DNA from: Flavobacteriales bacterium | Lineage (GTDB): Bacteria; Bacteroidota; Bacteroidia; Flavobacteriales_E; Vicingaceae | Length of the DNA stretch: 10,329 bases | Direction: 5' to 3' | Assembly: GCA_003487525.1 (NCBI GenBank) | Contig: DNDT01000153.1 | Coordinates: 2,191-12,519 of the forward strand | In this document: in pieces, positions 1 through 7,520 of the stretch | How positions within the stretch are numbered: position 1 is the stretch's first letter | Layout of the letters: each line of letters begins with the position of its first letter | Translations under genes and position numbers: made by a program | The notes under the pieces: model-generated | Told to the model about the DNA's origin: nothing | The model's database searches: none | Seen by the model: the letters and a program-made list of their open reading frames with translations, nothing else

Positions 1-102
1 TTAATAGGTGTTCGTGAATCTGGTAAAGCCAGGTTTCGCACAAGTCATGCGCACATGGCCCTTGTGAATCTCTCTGCGGTCGATTTCCAGCGTGCAGATT
101 TT
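1..102. other. Gene-free structured segment
   Basis: I see no gene here. Minus-strand codons from 114 down to the TAA at 1-3 form a 37-codon open stretch, but an in-frame stop sits at 115-117 and the only ATG (46-48) would leave 15 codons. The segment contains a CTGG/CCAG mini-hairpin (20-23 with 29-32), a 6-bp stem CACAAG/CTTGTG (39-44 with 61-66) enclosing a CATG/CATG stem, and a direct repeat GTGAATCT at 14-21 and 64-71. It may be the decayed end of a gene or a small dispersed structured repeat; the sequence does not decide. Confidence 0.4.
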
Positions 103-126
103 CGATTTAACAATTTAACGATTTAT
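103..126. repeat. Three 8-bp A/T-rich tandem units
   Basis: Three consecutive 8-bp units read CGATTTAA (103-110), CAATTTAA (111-118) and CGATTTAT (119-126). They closely resemble the unit of the second array at 204-243, so both probably belong to one intergenic low-complexity block. No function is evident. Confidence 0.6.
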
Positions 127-169
127 CATTATTCAGGGGATAAGGGGATAGGGGTATAAGTTGAAGCAT

Positions 170-303
170 CTCCCCTCTACCCCTTTCCTTCTCCCCAATT
201 TTTCGATTTTACGATTTTACGGTTTTACGATTTTTTAACGATTCTTCAACTAAATTTCCAGAGGGTTAAAAAGTTAAGGGAGGGGGTAGAGGGTAGAGGG
301 GAG
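170..303. repeat. 13-bp perfect inverted repeat
   Basis: The arms CTCCCCTCTACCC (170-182) and GGGTAGAGGGGAG (291-303) are perfect reverse complements about 108 bp apart. A second, shorter pair, GTTGAAG (160-166) and CTTCAAC (244-250), is interleaved with them. Both arms are purine/pyrimidine-biased low-complexity DNA, so the pairing may follow from composition rather than from a mobile-element end. No transposase lies between or beside them. Confidence 0.5.
204..243. repeat. CGATTTTA tandem array
   Basis: CGATTTTA occurs at 204-211 and 212-219, CGGTTTTA at 220-227, and a stretched CGATTTTTTAA at 228-238, followed by a partial CGATT. The unit is nearly that of the array at 103-126. Slippage-prone intergenic DNA is the simplest reading. 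Nothing suggests coding or iteron function, and no replication gene is near. Confidence 0.65.
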
Positions 304-308
304 TGGGG
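278..308 (+). other. Putative G-quadruplex motif
   Basis: G-runs at 278-280, 282-286, 291-293, 298-301 and 305-308 are separated by loops of 1, 4, 4 and 3 bases, which meets the standard G3+N1-7 pattern. It lies beyond the end of operon B, past the candidate terminator at 351-374. A similar motif sits at 9851-9874. Folding is inferred from the pattern only. Confidence 0.5.
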
Positions 309-350
309 AGAGAGGAGTCAATTGGTATAGTCGACGAGATGAAAACGAGT

Positions 351-374
351 GGGAATCAGAGTTACCCGATTCCC
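351..374 (-). terminator. Possible terminator after operon B
   Basis: GGGAATC (351-357) and GATTCCC (368-374) form a perfect 7-bp stem with a 10-base loop, 57 bp past the stop codon of the last gene of operon B. On the transcribed minus strand it is followed, after five bases, by only four Ts, so it is a weak candidate for an intrinsic terminator. Confidence 0.35.
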
Positions 375-431
375 CTCCCAATTCCGCCTCCGGAAAACCT
401 TTGGCTCAAAACTGTTTAAAGACCTTCTTGC

Positions 432-1310
432 CTAGAACTTCAGCCTCACATCCCTGAGACGCTTACCGACGCGTATTTTAACGATCAGGTAAATGACATA
501 CAGATAGTGGAACCACACGGCAGAAAGCAGTGTAATCAAGGTGTAAACCATCCACAGAGGTGCATCCGTGTCACCCAGTCCGCGGTGTTTTTCTTTCTCC
601 AGTGGTACTAAAATTCCCCAGTTGATTTGTCCGCTGGCTTCCAGGGTACCGAAATCATCGTGTTCGAGAACCTTGCTTACTATGGTCAAAATTCCCTCAG
701 AGTCACCGGGCATGTCCACCGGAAATGGAATCTCAACTTTTCCATGGTCGCCTGTGGTTAATTGTCCAAATTTCAGGAGACTGAAGGTGCCTTTGACATA
801 AAAGACGACATCAATGCCTTCGATCGGAACACTTTCTCCGTCCGTATTCATTTGAGTTACGGTGGCATCGATGTACTTGACGGTATCCTTCTGGAAAAAA
901 GACATTTCGAGGTCCGCCTGCAAGAGGGTGATGCTTTTTGTAACACCCTGGTATTCCGAAGTTTCGTTGTACTCAGCCTCGAATGTCAGGTATCCGAGTG
1001 AATCCTTGAAAATCTTCGGATTATCGTCAATGATAAATATGGCCTGACCGTCTTCGTCGGTTTCCACCTTGCTCAATAGAATCCGCTCGTCTCTTTTGAT
1101 GCTGTAAAAATTGACGACGCCATTGGCCAGCGGTACATAACTTTGCTCTTTGAATCTCAATTTGGCGACAAGTTGTTCCGTTTTGTCGCTTTTCTTAAAG
1201 TACTCGAGCCGGAAATTGGTTTTTTTCTTGTCCTGCCCTGCAAATACATTACCTGTGGCAATGATTGCAATCAAGCCTATTACTAATAGTTGTTTGTGCC
1301 AGTTATTCAT
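432..1310 (-). CDS. Secreted Ig-like protein with C-terminal membrane anchor (operon B, third module subunit)
   Basis: This 292-residue protein has no function I can name. Residues 1-24 look like a signal peptide ending VFA before GQ. About 220 residues of mostly beta-type sequence follow, resembling two Ig-like or carboxypeptidase-regulatory-like folds, and then one hydrophobic helix (about 251-279) with a basic tail, so the bulk should face the periplasm. It is clearly related to the 288-residue protein at 5323-6189. Both have a PGDS motif (here 201-204), then D, G and E positions, a WG pair (here 231-232), and an AP-containing start to the anchor helix. The frame extends upstream to a TTG at 1340, but I chose the ATG at 1310 because it places the signal peptide at the N-terminus and leaves 16 bp after the NrfD stop instead of an overlap. 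Position after NrfD in both operons suggests it is a subunit or assembly partner of that membrane complex (inference). Confidence 0.8.
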   Translation of the reverse strand: MNNWHKQLLVIGLIAIIATGNVFAGQDKKKTNFRLEYFKKSDKTEQLVAKLRFKEQSYVPLANGVVNFYSIKRDERILLSKVETDEDGQAIFIIDDNPKIFKDSLGYLTFEAEYNETSEYQGVTKSITLLQADLEMSFFQKDTVKYIDATVTQMNTDGESVPIEGIDVVFYVKGTFSLLKFGQLTTGDHGKVEIPFPVDMPGDSEGILTIVSKVLEHDDFGTLEASGQINWGILVPLEKEKHRGLGDTDAPLWMVYTLITLLSAVWFHYLYVIYLIVKIRVGKRLRDVRLKF

Positions 1311-1326
1311 ATCAGGTAAGCATTTA

Positions 1327-2721
1327 TTATAGTTCTTCAATTTTTAACGCTTCTTCTTGCTCTCGTTGCCTTAGGGCTTTCTTGACCTTTTCCTTCATGG
1401 AAACTTTACGCAACTCGGCGTAATTTTTTCCTTCCTTAACATGTACCACGGGTACAATGGGCAAGAATTTGGAAAAAAGGAAAAACAACAAACAGAACAG
1501 GGCTACTCCCGCAATGGTCAGCAACCATTCGACATACGTCGCTTCGTATCGAATGTATTCGGACCTCATGTCCTGAAGAGGTAACAACGGTGTTTCCAGA
1601 GTTGGAATAATGATAAGGTACCGCTTTACCCACAGTGCAAAAACGGCAACCGCAGAAACGGCCGTTATACTGTTGATGTTTCTGAATTTTGGAACAAGGA
1701 TTACGATTACCGGGAGTATAACTCCAAGTATGGCAGCGAAGAAAAACCAGCCCCAATACTCATTCGGATCGAATAGTTTGTAGAGCACTTCCATATCCCA
1801 TTTCTCTGAACCATACCAGCTTGTCAGGTATTCGCTGAATGTGAAGTAACCGTACAAGGCACCCAGAATCATCAATATGGTACCCAGGTAGTTGAAATGA
1901 ATTTTAGTGATATAGGATTCAAGGTGGTAGTATTTTCTGAATGCCCACATCGCCATAATGAGCACCCCTGTACCCGAGAACACGGCCGCAACCACAAAAT
2001 AAGGTGCGAAGATGGTGCTGTGCCATCCCGGTCTTAATGTCATACCGAATATCCAGGCCAAAACCGAGTGCACCAGGATAGCCAGAGGGATAATAATTGC
2101 GGACATGATATCCAACCCCTGATTCAGGTAACGGTTTTGTTTGGGCGTATTGTTAAACCCAATGGCCATAAACTTGTAAACTTTTTTTCTCCACCCGCTT
2201 TTAAAATCAAAGTCCCTTAATGCAGCCAAATCCCTGATAGAAGCCAGGTAAAGAAATATGATACTGCCAATTAAATAAGTGGTAATGGCCAGTACGTCCC
2301 AGACAATTGGCGACTGAATTCTACCGTACAACGGCAGATGGTGAATTCTGTCCAGGCGACCCATGCACAGTAATATATATGCAGGTCCGATAAGGGTTGA
2401 AATGACCGTGATTATCTCCGCAATGCGTATAATCGGCACCCGCCAGGGTACGCGCAGCAAATGAAGTATTCCGGAAATAAGTGCCCCTGCGTAACTGATT
2501 CCAATAAAGAAAATGAAGTTCGCAATGTATATGCCCCAGACCACGTTATCCCGCATACCGGTCACAATGTGCCCATCGACAATCTGAATGATTAAGGCGT
2601 AAAGTCCACCCAAAAGTAATAACGCGAGTACAGCAAGCTGTATCATTCCGGCCCTGGATATTTTTACCATCTGCGCGGTAAAGAAGTTGAGGGCCCTGGT
2701 TGATTTATTATCGAGAATCAT
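1327..2721 (-). CDS. NrfD/PsrC-family ten-helix quinone-site membrane subunit (operon B)
   Basis: This 464-residue integral membrane protein belongs to the NrfD/polysulfide reductase PsrC superfamily, whose members oxidise or reduce quinols and exchange electrons with a periplasmic iron-sulfur partner. About ten hydrophobic segments are visible, as in the long forms (HybB, DsrP and ActC types) rather than the eight-helix PsrC form. Family-like blocks include VWGIYIANF (61-69), MGRLDR (120-125), YGRIQSPIVWDV (132-143) and RPGW (230-233). The paralogue at 6186-7514 shares all of these. The C-terminal tail (about 427-464) is long and charged, ending in a Lys/Arg/Glu-rich helix that the paralogue lacks, and it may serve a specific cytoplasmic contact. 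The gene begins 7 bp after the iron-sulfur gene. The missing neighbour is a catalytic subunit. Family assignment is firm; the substrate is unknown. Confidence 0.9.
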   Translation of the reverse strand: MILDNKSTRALNFFTAQMVKISRAGMIQLAVLALLLLGGLYALIIQIVDGHIVTGMRDNVVWGIYIANFIFFIGISYAGALISGILHLLRVPWRVPIIRIAEIITVISTLIGPAYILLCMGRLDRIHHLPLYGRIQSPIVWDVLAITTYLIGSIIFLYLASIRDLAALRDFDFKSGWRKKVYKFMAIGFNNTPKQNRYLNQGLDIMSAIIIPLAILVHSVLAWIFGMTLRPGWHSTIFAPYFVVAAVFSGTGVLIMAMWAFRKYYHLESYITKIHFNYLGTILMILGALYGYFTFSEYLTSWYGSEKWDMEVLYKLFDPNEYWGWFFFAAILGVILPVIVILVPKFRNINSITAVSAVAVFALWVKRYLIIIPTLETPLLPLQDMRSEYIRYEATYVEWLLTIAGVALFCLLFFLFSKFLPIVPVVHVKEGKNYAELRKVSMKEKVKKALRQREQEEALKIEEL

Positions 2722-2728
2722 AATTCAA

Positions 2729-3697
2729 TTAGTGCTTTTTAACGATGGAATTTCTATAGAATACTTTTTGCTCATCCGTCAGATTGTCGAATCCGGTTTC
2801 ATAATCAAACAATCGTTCGACAGGTGGCAGGTAATATACGTTCGGTTCCGTTCCCAATTCAGCCATAAAGTGATAACCTGCACGGTCATGCACCAATTCG
2901 CTGAACCGGAATGTCTCTGATCCGTTGGTGATAATGTCTTCTTTCTTGTCTCCAAAAAATATGGTTCCGTTCGGACAACCCGTGACACAATCGGGAAGTA
3001 TTCCCTTGCGTGCCATATCCGGACAGAAGTCGCATTTGCCTACTGTTCCAACCCTGCTGGGCACACTTGATTCCGGTGTGTAACAGGCATGTTCCATTTT
3101 CTCCGGTTGCTCCGGGTCTTTCCATTGGAATACCCTTGACGAATACGGACAAGCAGTCATACAGAATTTACATCCGATGCAACGTTCATTGTCAATCAAA
3201 ACCAAACCGTCAGACCTTTTATACGTGGCTCCGACAGGACACACTTTTACGCAAGGCGGCTGATTGCAATGGAAGCACGGCTTCGGGAACCAATACGGTG
3301 CCGTATCCGTGCTATCCTGCATAAGGAAAACTTTCATCCATTCATCTTCGACCGGAAGGCCGTGCATATCCTGACATTTGGAAACGCACTTTCTGGCATT
3401 TTTGCATCTGGCCAGATCGATCACCATGACGAAAGACTTGCCCGGAATGCCTTGGCGGTAGTTTATTTCATCACCGCACGGTTTTTTGTGCTCGTGACTT
3501 TCTTCCATCAGGCCACTGTCTACCTCAATCAGCTTGCCATCGGTTGTCAGGGCCTTCACTTTTTCGCCTGTCGCTTTGTCGCCTCCTGCTGCAGCATTCA
3601 ACGCAACACCGGCAATAGTGGCGCCACCGGCTAATAAACCCATTTTTAGAAAATTCCGCCTGTCGGAATTGGTATTAGGGAGGTCTTTTTCCTTCAT
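2729..3697 (-). CDS. Tat-exported four-cluster iron-sulfur protein, NrfC/DsrO/PsrB-like (operon B)
   Basis: This 322-residue protein is an electron-transfer subunit of the DmsB/PsrB/NrfC type. Its N-terminus has a twin-arginine motif (SDRRNFLK, 11-18) and a hydrophobic stretch, so it should be exported folded with clusters inserted. Cys motifs: I is C98-xx-A101-xx-C104-xxx-C108; II is C141, C144, C149, C153; III is C173, C176, C179, C183; IV is C222, C225, C237, C241. Motif I therefore has alanine where the second cysteine is expected, leaving 15 of 16 canonical ligands. That suggests a [3Fe-4S] cluster, as in NarH, or an unusual ligand. Two further cysteines (C74, C205) are also kept in the paralogue at 7521-8432. 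It lies 10 bp after the barrel gene and 7 bp before NrfD, its presumed membrane partner. Confidence 0.92.
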   Translation of the reverse strand: MKEKDLPNTNSDRRNFLKMGLLAGGATIAGVALNAAAGGDKATGEKVKALTTDGKLIEVDSGLMEESHEHKKPCGDEINYRQGIPGKSFVMVIDLARCKNARKCVSKCQDMHGLPVEDEWMKVFLMQDSTDTAPYWFPKPCFHCNQPPCVKVCPVGATYKRSDGLVLIDNERCIGCKFCMTACPYSSRVFQWKDPEQPEKMEHACYTPESSVPSRVGTVGKCDFCPDMARKGILPDCVTGCPNGTIFFGDKKEDIITNGSETFRFSELVHDRAGYHFMAELGTEPNVYYLPPVERLFDYETGFDNLTDEQKVFYRNSIVKKH

Positions 3698-3707
3698 GAT
3701 TAAATGC

Positions 3708-4667
3708 TTAGAAATTCCAGTTTCGAGTGATGTTGAAACCTAAACGCAAACCTTTGTCTGTAAAGTCGTTTGTGTTGTAGGCCAAATTGTGTTGATAAAC
3801 AAGGCTGCTGTATGTGGTCAAAAATATCTGAAAGGCATGCGAGCTGGTTGCAAACTCAACACCAATGGAAAGGTTTGGCTTGATGTTTTCAGGAGTTGTC
3901 AGCGGATGCTCATATTCAAACATAACAGATCCCTGTGGGCTGAATTTATACCTTCCACCCAAACCAATACCGAAGTTGTCGTGTTTGGCATCATTGGCGT
4001 AAGGGGGTTCAGCCGGATTTCGTTGAATCGTGTCAACCAAATTGAAATGAGCATAGTTTAGCATCACCTGTACTGTCAAATCATCGGTGAACTTTCTGCC
4101 CACGATCAACTGGTGGAAGTAGGATATCCTGTGGATTTCCTTGTACTCGGTATATTTGTCTTCGAAGTTGCTTTTCTTGCTGGCATCGTATACAAAGTTA
4201 CCGTAATAGGTCAACGCAATCGGGCTTCCGTTTTCACGTTTTTGGGTCAATATGGAATACTTCCAGTTAAGGTCCTGAAGCAGTCTGTTTTTGGTTGTAC
4301 CCAATCCGATTTGCAAATTGTCAATAACAACATAGGTAAGCCCCATTCTGATATTCGAAGGACCGTATAATCCACCCAAATCAAAATCATCAGTGTTAAT
4401 GGCATTGTTGTTCAGCGGACCAAATCTGTGCTGCATGTCAAACACAAGGGTATTCTTTGGGAATACAACGTATGTTTGAGATTCAATCAGTGTACCGGCC
4501 TGGAACGGAGTTCTGACGGGTTTGCTTTCTGCTTTTTCAGGTTCCGGAGCGACGGCTTCGGTAGTTTCTTCCTGGGCAATCAAGGCCACGGGAATTGTGA
4601 TGAAAAGGACAGCAATGATGAGCTGAATCCAATTTTTTATCGTTTGATCTTTTTTCATTATTTCCAT
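3708..4667 (-). CDS. DUF5777-type outer-membrane beta-barrel protein
   Basis: This 319-residue protein has a signal peptide (cleavage likely after ALIA, about residue 31), an acidic, proline-rich linker (about 33-52), and then a region of alternating strands with many aromatic residues that ends in Phe, as is typical of outer-membrane barrels. Blocks such as MQHRFGPLN (78-86), GPSNIRMGLTY and the HAFQIFLTTY segment near the C-terminus recall the DUF5777 family, which in Bacteroidetes is often found near c-type cytochromes. That assignment is from memory of the family pattern. A second ATG at 4658 (MKKDQ) is an equally plausible start and gives a more usual signal peptide. The gene begins 3 bp after the cytochrome stop, so the two are translated from one message. 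It could be a porin or a partner that docks the lipoprotein cytochrome; no transported substrate can be inferred. Confidence 0.8.
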   Translation of the reverse strand: MEIMKKDQTIKNWIQLIIAVLFITIPVALIAQEETTEAVAPEPEKAESKPVRTPFQAGTLIESQTYVVFPKNTLVFDMQHRFGPLNNNAINTDDFDLGGLYGPSNIRMGLTYVVIDNLQIGLGTTKNRLLQDLNWKYSILTQKRENGSPIALTYYGNFVYDASKKSNFEDKYTEYKEIHRISYFHQLIVGRKFTDDLTVQVMLNYAHFNLVDTIQRNPAEPPYANDAKHDNFGIGLGGRYKFSPQGSVMFEYEHPLTTPENIKPNLSIGVEFATSSHAFQIFLTTYSSLVYQHNLAYNTNDFTDKGLRLGFNITRNWNF

Positions 4668-4670
4668 TTT

Positions 4671-5060
4671 TTAATTGTTTTTTGCACCTTCTTCAATCCA
4701 CTTCAGCGTCATGGCTGTATAGTCGGGAGTAGAATATTGTTTCATACTGCCCACGTTGATCTTGACGTAAAGATTGCTGCTCGCCGGAGTGGCCAGATTG
4801 ATGTATCCACCGTTGTTTAGCGCATCGTACGATAGACCCGGACTCAAGTTAAGAACGATTCCACCGTTATGACAATTGACGCAATTGGCATCAAAATATG
4901 GTTGCATATCCAGTGAGTATGACACGGTATCCACTGAAGGTGTGGTGTCATTTGGATCCGGTGGTGGTGCGGGTTCAAAGTATTCCTTTTCACAAGAAGA
5001 CATGAATCCTATTGAGGAAACAAGTCCTAGGAGTAAAACTCTTCGATATATTTTTTTCAT
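4671..5060 (-). CDS. Monoheme cytochrome c lipoprotein
   Basis: This 129-residue protein is the first gene of operon B. A short lipoprotein signal ends in FMSSC, with C23 as the lipidated cysteine, followed by an acidic and proline-rich tether (about 24-45). A small cytochrome domain follows with one heme motif C60-V-N-C63-H64. M106 in GSMKQYS is a plausible sixth ligand. The end, LKWIEEGAKNN, is typical of Bacteroidetes monoheme cytochromes of this class. The frame stays open up to 5144, but that would add 28 residues before the lipoprotein signal, so the ATG at 5060 is preferred. No clear Shine-Dalgarno is visible. It probably shuttles electrons between the iron-sulfur/NrfD module and another carrier, anchored to the outer or inner membrane; which membrane is not determined. 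Confidence 0.88.
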   Translation of the reverse strand: MKKIYRRVLLLGLVSSIGFMSSCEKEYFEPAPPPDPNDTTPSVDTVSYSLDMQPYFDANCVNCHNGGIVLNLSPGLSYDALNNGGYINLATPASSNLYVKINVGSMKQYSTPDYTAMTLKWIEEGAKNN

Positions 5061-5129
5061 TTTAATAGTGATTATGTTTTTCAAATAACGCCTTATTGCC
5101 TTGATTTGATTGAATGATTTTAAACCTGA

Positions 5130-5137
5130 TAAACATA
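5130..5137 (-). promoter_or_regulatory. Weak candidate -7 element for operon B
   Basis: On the minus strand TATGTTTA matches the Bacteroidetes -7 consensus TAnnTTTG except for its last base. It sits about 70 bp before the cytochrome start. No good -33 TTTG is found at the usual 19-21 bp spacing, so it would depend on an activator, perhaps one bound at 5193-5208. An alternative -10 (TAGGGT, 5172-5167) lies where a class II activator at 5193-5208 would place it. Confidence 0.25.
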
Positions 5138-5192
5138 CCATCAAAAGTCAGGAAGCTTTGTGGATGACCCTATGAATCTCATCAGATAAGAA

Positions 5193-5208
5193 GGTGATAT
5201 AAGTCACC
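5193..5208. promoter_or_regulatory. CRP/FNR-type operator upstream of operon B
   Basis: GGTGATATAAGTCACC has perfect 5-bp arms (GGTGA/TCACC) around six bases, the geometry of CRP/FNR superfamily sites (TGTGA-N6-TCACA). Its centre is about 140 bp upstream of the cytochrome start. A very similar palindrome precedes operon A at 8515-8530, which supports shared control. The regulator itself is not in the window. Confidence 0.5.
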
Positions 5209-5241
5209 ATAATTGGCACGAATCGTCATAAAATCTGTGAG

Positions 5242-5270
5242 TGAATTGGATATGCCGGAAATCCAATTCA
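5242..5270 (-). terminator. Perfect 10-bp hairpin between the operons
   Basis: TGAATTGGAT (5242-5251) and ATCCAATTCA (5261-5270) form a perfect 10-bp stem with a 9-base loop, about 50 bp past the end of operon A. On the minus strand a four-T run follows only after about nine bases and the stem is A/T-rich, so it is not a classical terminator. It could instead be an operator or an mRNA-end structure. Confidence 0.35.
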
Positions 5271-5322
5271 AAACATTTGAAAACGACCGTAAAATGGATC
5301 CGAAAGTATGGCGCCTGATAGG

Positions 5323-6189
5323 CTAATTATCCGCCTTTTTTATGTGAAATATCCTGATCAGAATAAACAGCATGATACCCCATACAGCTGCAATCAAGGA
5401 ATTTACCAGTACCAGTAAGGGATAAGGTGCATTTGCTCCCGCAGACCACAAGGTTCGCTTTATGGTTGCATCGTCAAAAACGGTTGGTACTCCCCAGATA
5501 ACGTCGCCGGTTTTTTCAATATTTCCGTAGACATCGCTGTCTTCAATTTTTACAACCACGCTGATGTGGCCCATGGAGTCTCCGGGTAAGTCATCGGGGA
5601 ACTCTATGGTAGCCTTGCCCTCTTTATTCAGCATATTGTATTTTCCCCCGATGGGAAGACGACTAAAAGGTCGTTCGACAAGGAATTTAATTTCGACATC
5701 CACGGTTGGAAGAACCGTATTGCCCAAACTGTCTTTCTCTTTTACACTGGCCTGAATAAGTTTCAGTGAATCGCGAATGATGTAATCAACATCCAGAAAA
5801 GCTTCTCTTATCAGCAAATCCTTTTCTTTGGCGGTATAACCATCATTGTCTTCCAGACGGGCCACGAAGTTGAATTCGGACATTTCGTTCATCTTGCTTA
5901 TAAAGGAAGAAGGTATCATAAGAATTCCTTTTCCTTTTGCATCTGTTACAACATTTCCCAGAAGTTCCGATTCCGAATCGTTTTCCAGGTACAGTCCAAG
6001 CGTCAAACCTTCAACGGGTTGATACCTGTTGTCCATGCGGGATTTTACTTCGACTGTCAATTGCCGTTGTTCCGCCCCGGTCTTTAGATAACTGAGGCCA
6101 ATTTTAGCTTTTTCTTTTGCCTGTACTGAATTTAAACAGGTTGTGAGCAGCAGTAAACCTGCCAAGGAATAAGGAACAAAAATTTTCAT
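5323..6189 (-). CDS. Secreted Ig-like protein with C-terminal membrane anchor (operon A, third module subunit)
   Basis: This is a 288-residue paralogue of the protein at 432-1310; its function is unknown. A signal peptide with likely cleavage after VQA (residue 24) precedes about 225 residues of beta-rich sequence that looks like two Ig-like repeats. The first runs to about residue 128 and the second carries PGDS (202-205) and the WG pair (232-233). One transmembrane helix (about 255-280) and a short basic tail (HIKKADN) follow. Cys18 in the signal peptide lies in LTTC, a possible but weaker lipoprotein reading. The ATG overlaps the NrfD stop as ATGA, so translation is probably coupled, a sign of stoichiometric production with the membrane subunit. 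Its recurrence as the last gene of both operons supports a structural or docking role in the complex (inference). Confidence 0.82.
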   Translation of the reverse strand: MKIFVPYSLAGLLLLTTCLNSVQAKEKAKIGLSYLKTGAEQRQLTVEVKSRMDNRYQPVEGLTLGLYLENDSESELLGNVVTDAKGKGILMIPSSFISKMNEMSEFNFVARLEDNDGYTAKEKDLLIREAFLDVDYIIRDSLKLIQASVKEKDSLGNTVLPTVDVEIKFLVERPFSRLPIGGKYNMLNKEGKATIEFPDDLPGDSMGHISVVVKIEDSDVYGNIEKTGDVIWGVPTVFDDATIKRTLWSAGANAPYPLLVLVNSLIAAVWGIMLFILIRIFHIKKADN

Positions 6190-7514
6190 GACGCTGAATT
6201 TTTAGCAGATTTTTCGTGTATGGTTTCGCTTATCGGAATCAGAGGAAACAACCTCAACAGTAATGTAATAATGAACAACACTCCACCAAATGAAGCCAGG
6301 GTTATTGCCCATTCTTCCCAGGATGGGATGTAGTGCAAGTATGACTCGTCAACGTCCTGAATAGGTAAATACGGATGTTGCAGCGACGGAATAACAATAA
6401 TGTAACGCTTGAACCAGGCGCCCAGAATAACCATAAATGAAACAACCATCAAAGGGAACGGAGTTCGGGCTTTTTTAAAGATCAACACGACAATTGGTAA
6501 GATAAGTCCTCCGATCTGCACCAACCAGTACATGGCGGCATATTTACCGGTGAAAAGTTCAGTGATGTGTTCTCCTTCAACCCCAACCATTTTAAAGGCG
6601 GGACCCAGGTATTCATTGATGTTAAAATACAGGTAAACAAGTGAGAGCAAAACCAGCAGTTTACCCATGTTGTCGAAATGACTCAGGGTGATGTACTCTT
6701 TCAGGAACAGGGATTTTCTCAGAAAGTACATGGCGATGACAATTACCGCGGCACCAGCCATCAGCGCACCGGAAACGAAATAAGGCCCCAGGTTTGTGCT
6801 GTCCCACCCGGGTCTCCAGGTAGTGGAAAACAACCATGAGGTAACCGTGTGAATGGCGAAAGCGACCGGGATGATGGTGATGCTGAGTATGGTGGATATC
6901 TGCAAAAGGATGGCGTTTTGCTTCGGTGTACCTTTCCAGTTCATGGCCAGTATTCGGTATAATTTTTGTTGCCATTTAGGCACGGTGGTCAGTTTATCCC
7001 GGCAAATTGCCAAATCGGGAATTAGCGAGGTATATAGCAATAGGACACTCAACCCCAAATAGGTTGCTATGATGATTACGTCCCAGATAATTGGCGATTG
7101 AATCCGGCCGTATATCAACACATTGATAAAGCGATCAGGTCTTCCCATGTCGACAATGATGATGATGGCCGCACAAATAATCGACGCAATGGCAATCACT
7201 TCGGACAGCCTGGTCAGAGGGGTCGACCATTCTGCCTTTGACAGTTTCAGGATTGAACTGACCAGTGATCCTACCAGGCTGATCGCGACGAAAAAGACAA
7301 AATTGGAGATGTAGACACCCCAGGATGTGTAATCCCTCATGGAAGTGACAATCAATCCGTACCTGAGCTGACGGTAATACGCGAAAATGCCTATCGCGAT
7401 GACAAGAAGTAAAAATCCGAGCCAGATATTGTGAACTTTTTTTCGATGGGTGATGTGATTAAGCAAATCATGCTCAATTTTTTCAACTTCGGCTTGATTC
7501 AGAGTATTGTCCAT
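6186..7514 (-). CDS. NrfD/PsrC-family ten-helix quinone-site membrane subunit (operon A)
   Basis: This 442-residue polytopic protein of the NrfD/PsrC superfamily is the paralogue of 1327-2721. Hydrophobic segments lie at about 29-53, 63-90, 100-124, 141-166, 203-230, 243-264, 283-303, 328-348, 352-376 and 400-426, giving ten helices as in HybB, DsrP and ActC. Shared blocks are SWGVYISNF (64-72), MGRPDR (123-128), YGRIQSPIIWDV (135-146), RPGW (234-237) and a WFKRYIIVIPSL stretch near 367-378. Conserved charged residues in these blocks are candidates for quinone or proton handling, by analogy with the family. Unlike the operon B copy it has a short C-terminal tail, and its soluble N-terminus is slightly longer. 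It begins 6 bp after the iron-sulfur gene. No molybdopterin or multiheme partner is encoded next to it. Confidence 0.9.
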   Translation of the reverse strand: MDNTLNQAEVEKIEHDLLNHITHRKKVHNIWLGFLLLVIAIGIFAYYRQLRYGLIVTSMRDYTSWGVYISNFVFFVAISLVGSLVSSILKLSKAEWSTPLTRLSEVIAIASIICAAIIIIVDMGRPDRFINVLIYGRIQSPIIWDVIIIATYLGLSVLLLYTSLIPDLAICRDKLTTVPKWQQKLYRILAMNWKGTPKQNAILLQISTILSITIIPVAFAIHTVTSWLFSTTWRPGWDSTNLGPYFVSGALMAGAAVIVIAMYFLRKSLFLKEYITLSHFDNMGKLLVLLSLVYLYFNINEYLGPAFKMVGVEGEHITELFTGKYAAMYWLVQIGGLILPIVVLIFKKARTPFPLMVVSFMVILGAWFKRYIIVIPSLQHPYLPIQDVDESYLHYIPSWEEWAITLASFGGVLFIITLLLRLFPLIPISETIHEKSAKNSAS

Positions 7515-7520
7515 TTTGAA

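Noticed and set aside
4..114. A 37-codon minus-strand open stretch ending in TAA at 1-3.
   Set aside because: It has an in-frame stop directly upstream, no suitable start and no recognisable homology, so it was not called as a gene.
170..303. Inverted repeat considered as ends of a miniature transposable element.
   Set aside because: Arms are low-complexity, no target-site duplication is visible, and the interior is simple repeats.
5061..5144. N-terminal extension of the cytochrome frame to 5144.
   Set aside because: It would put 28 residues ahead of a clear lipoprotein signal peptide starting at the ATG at 5060.
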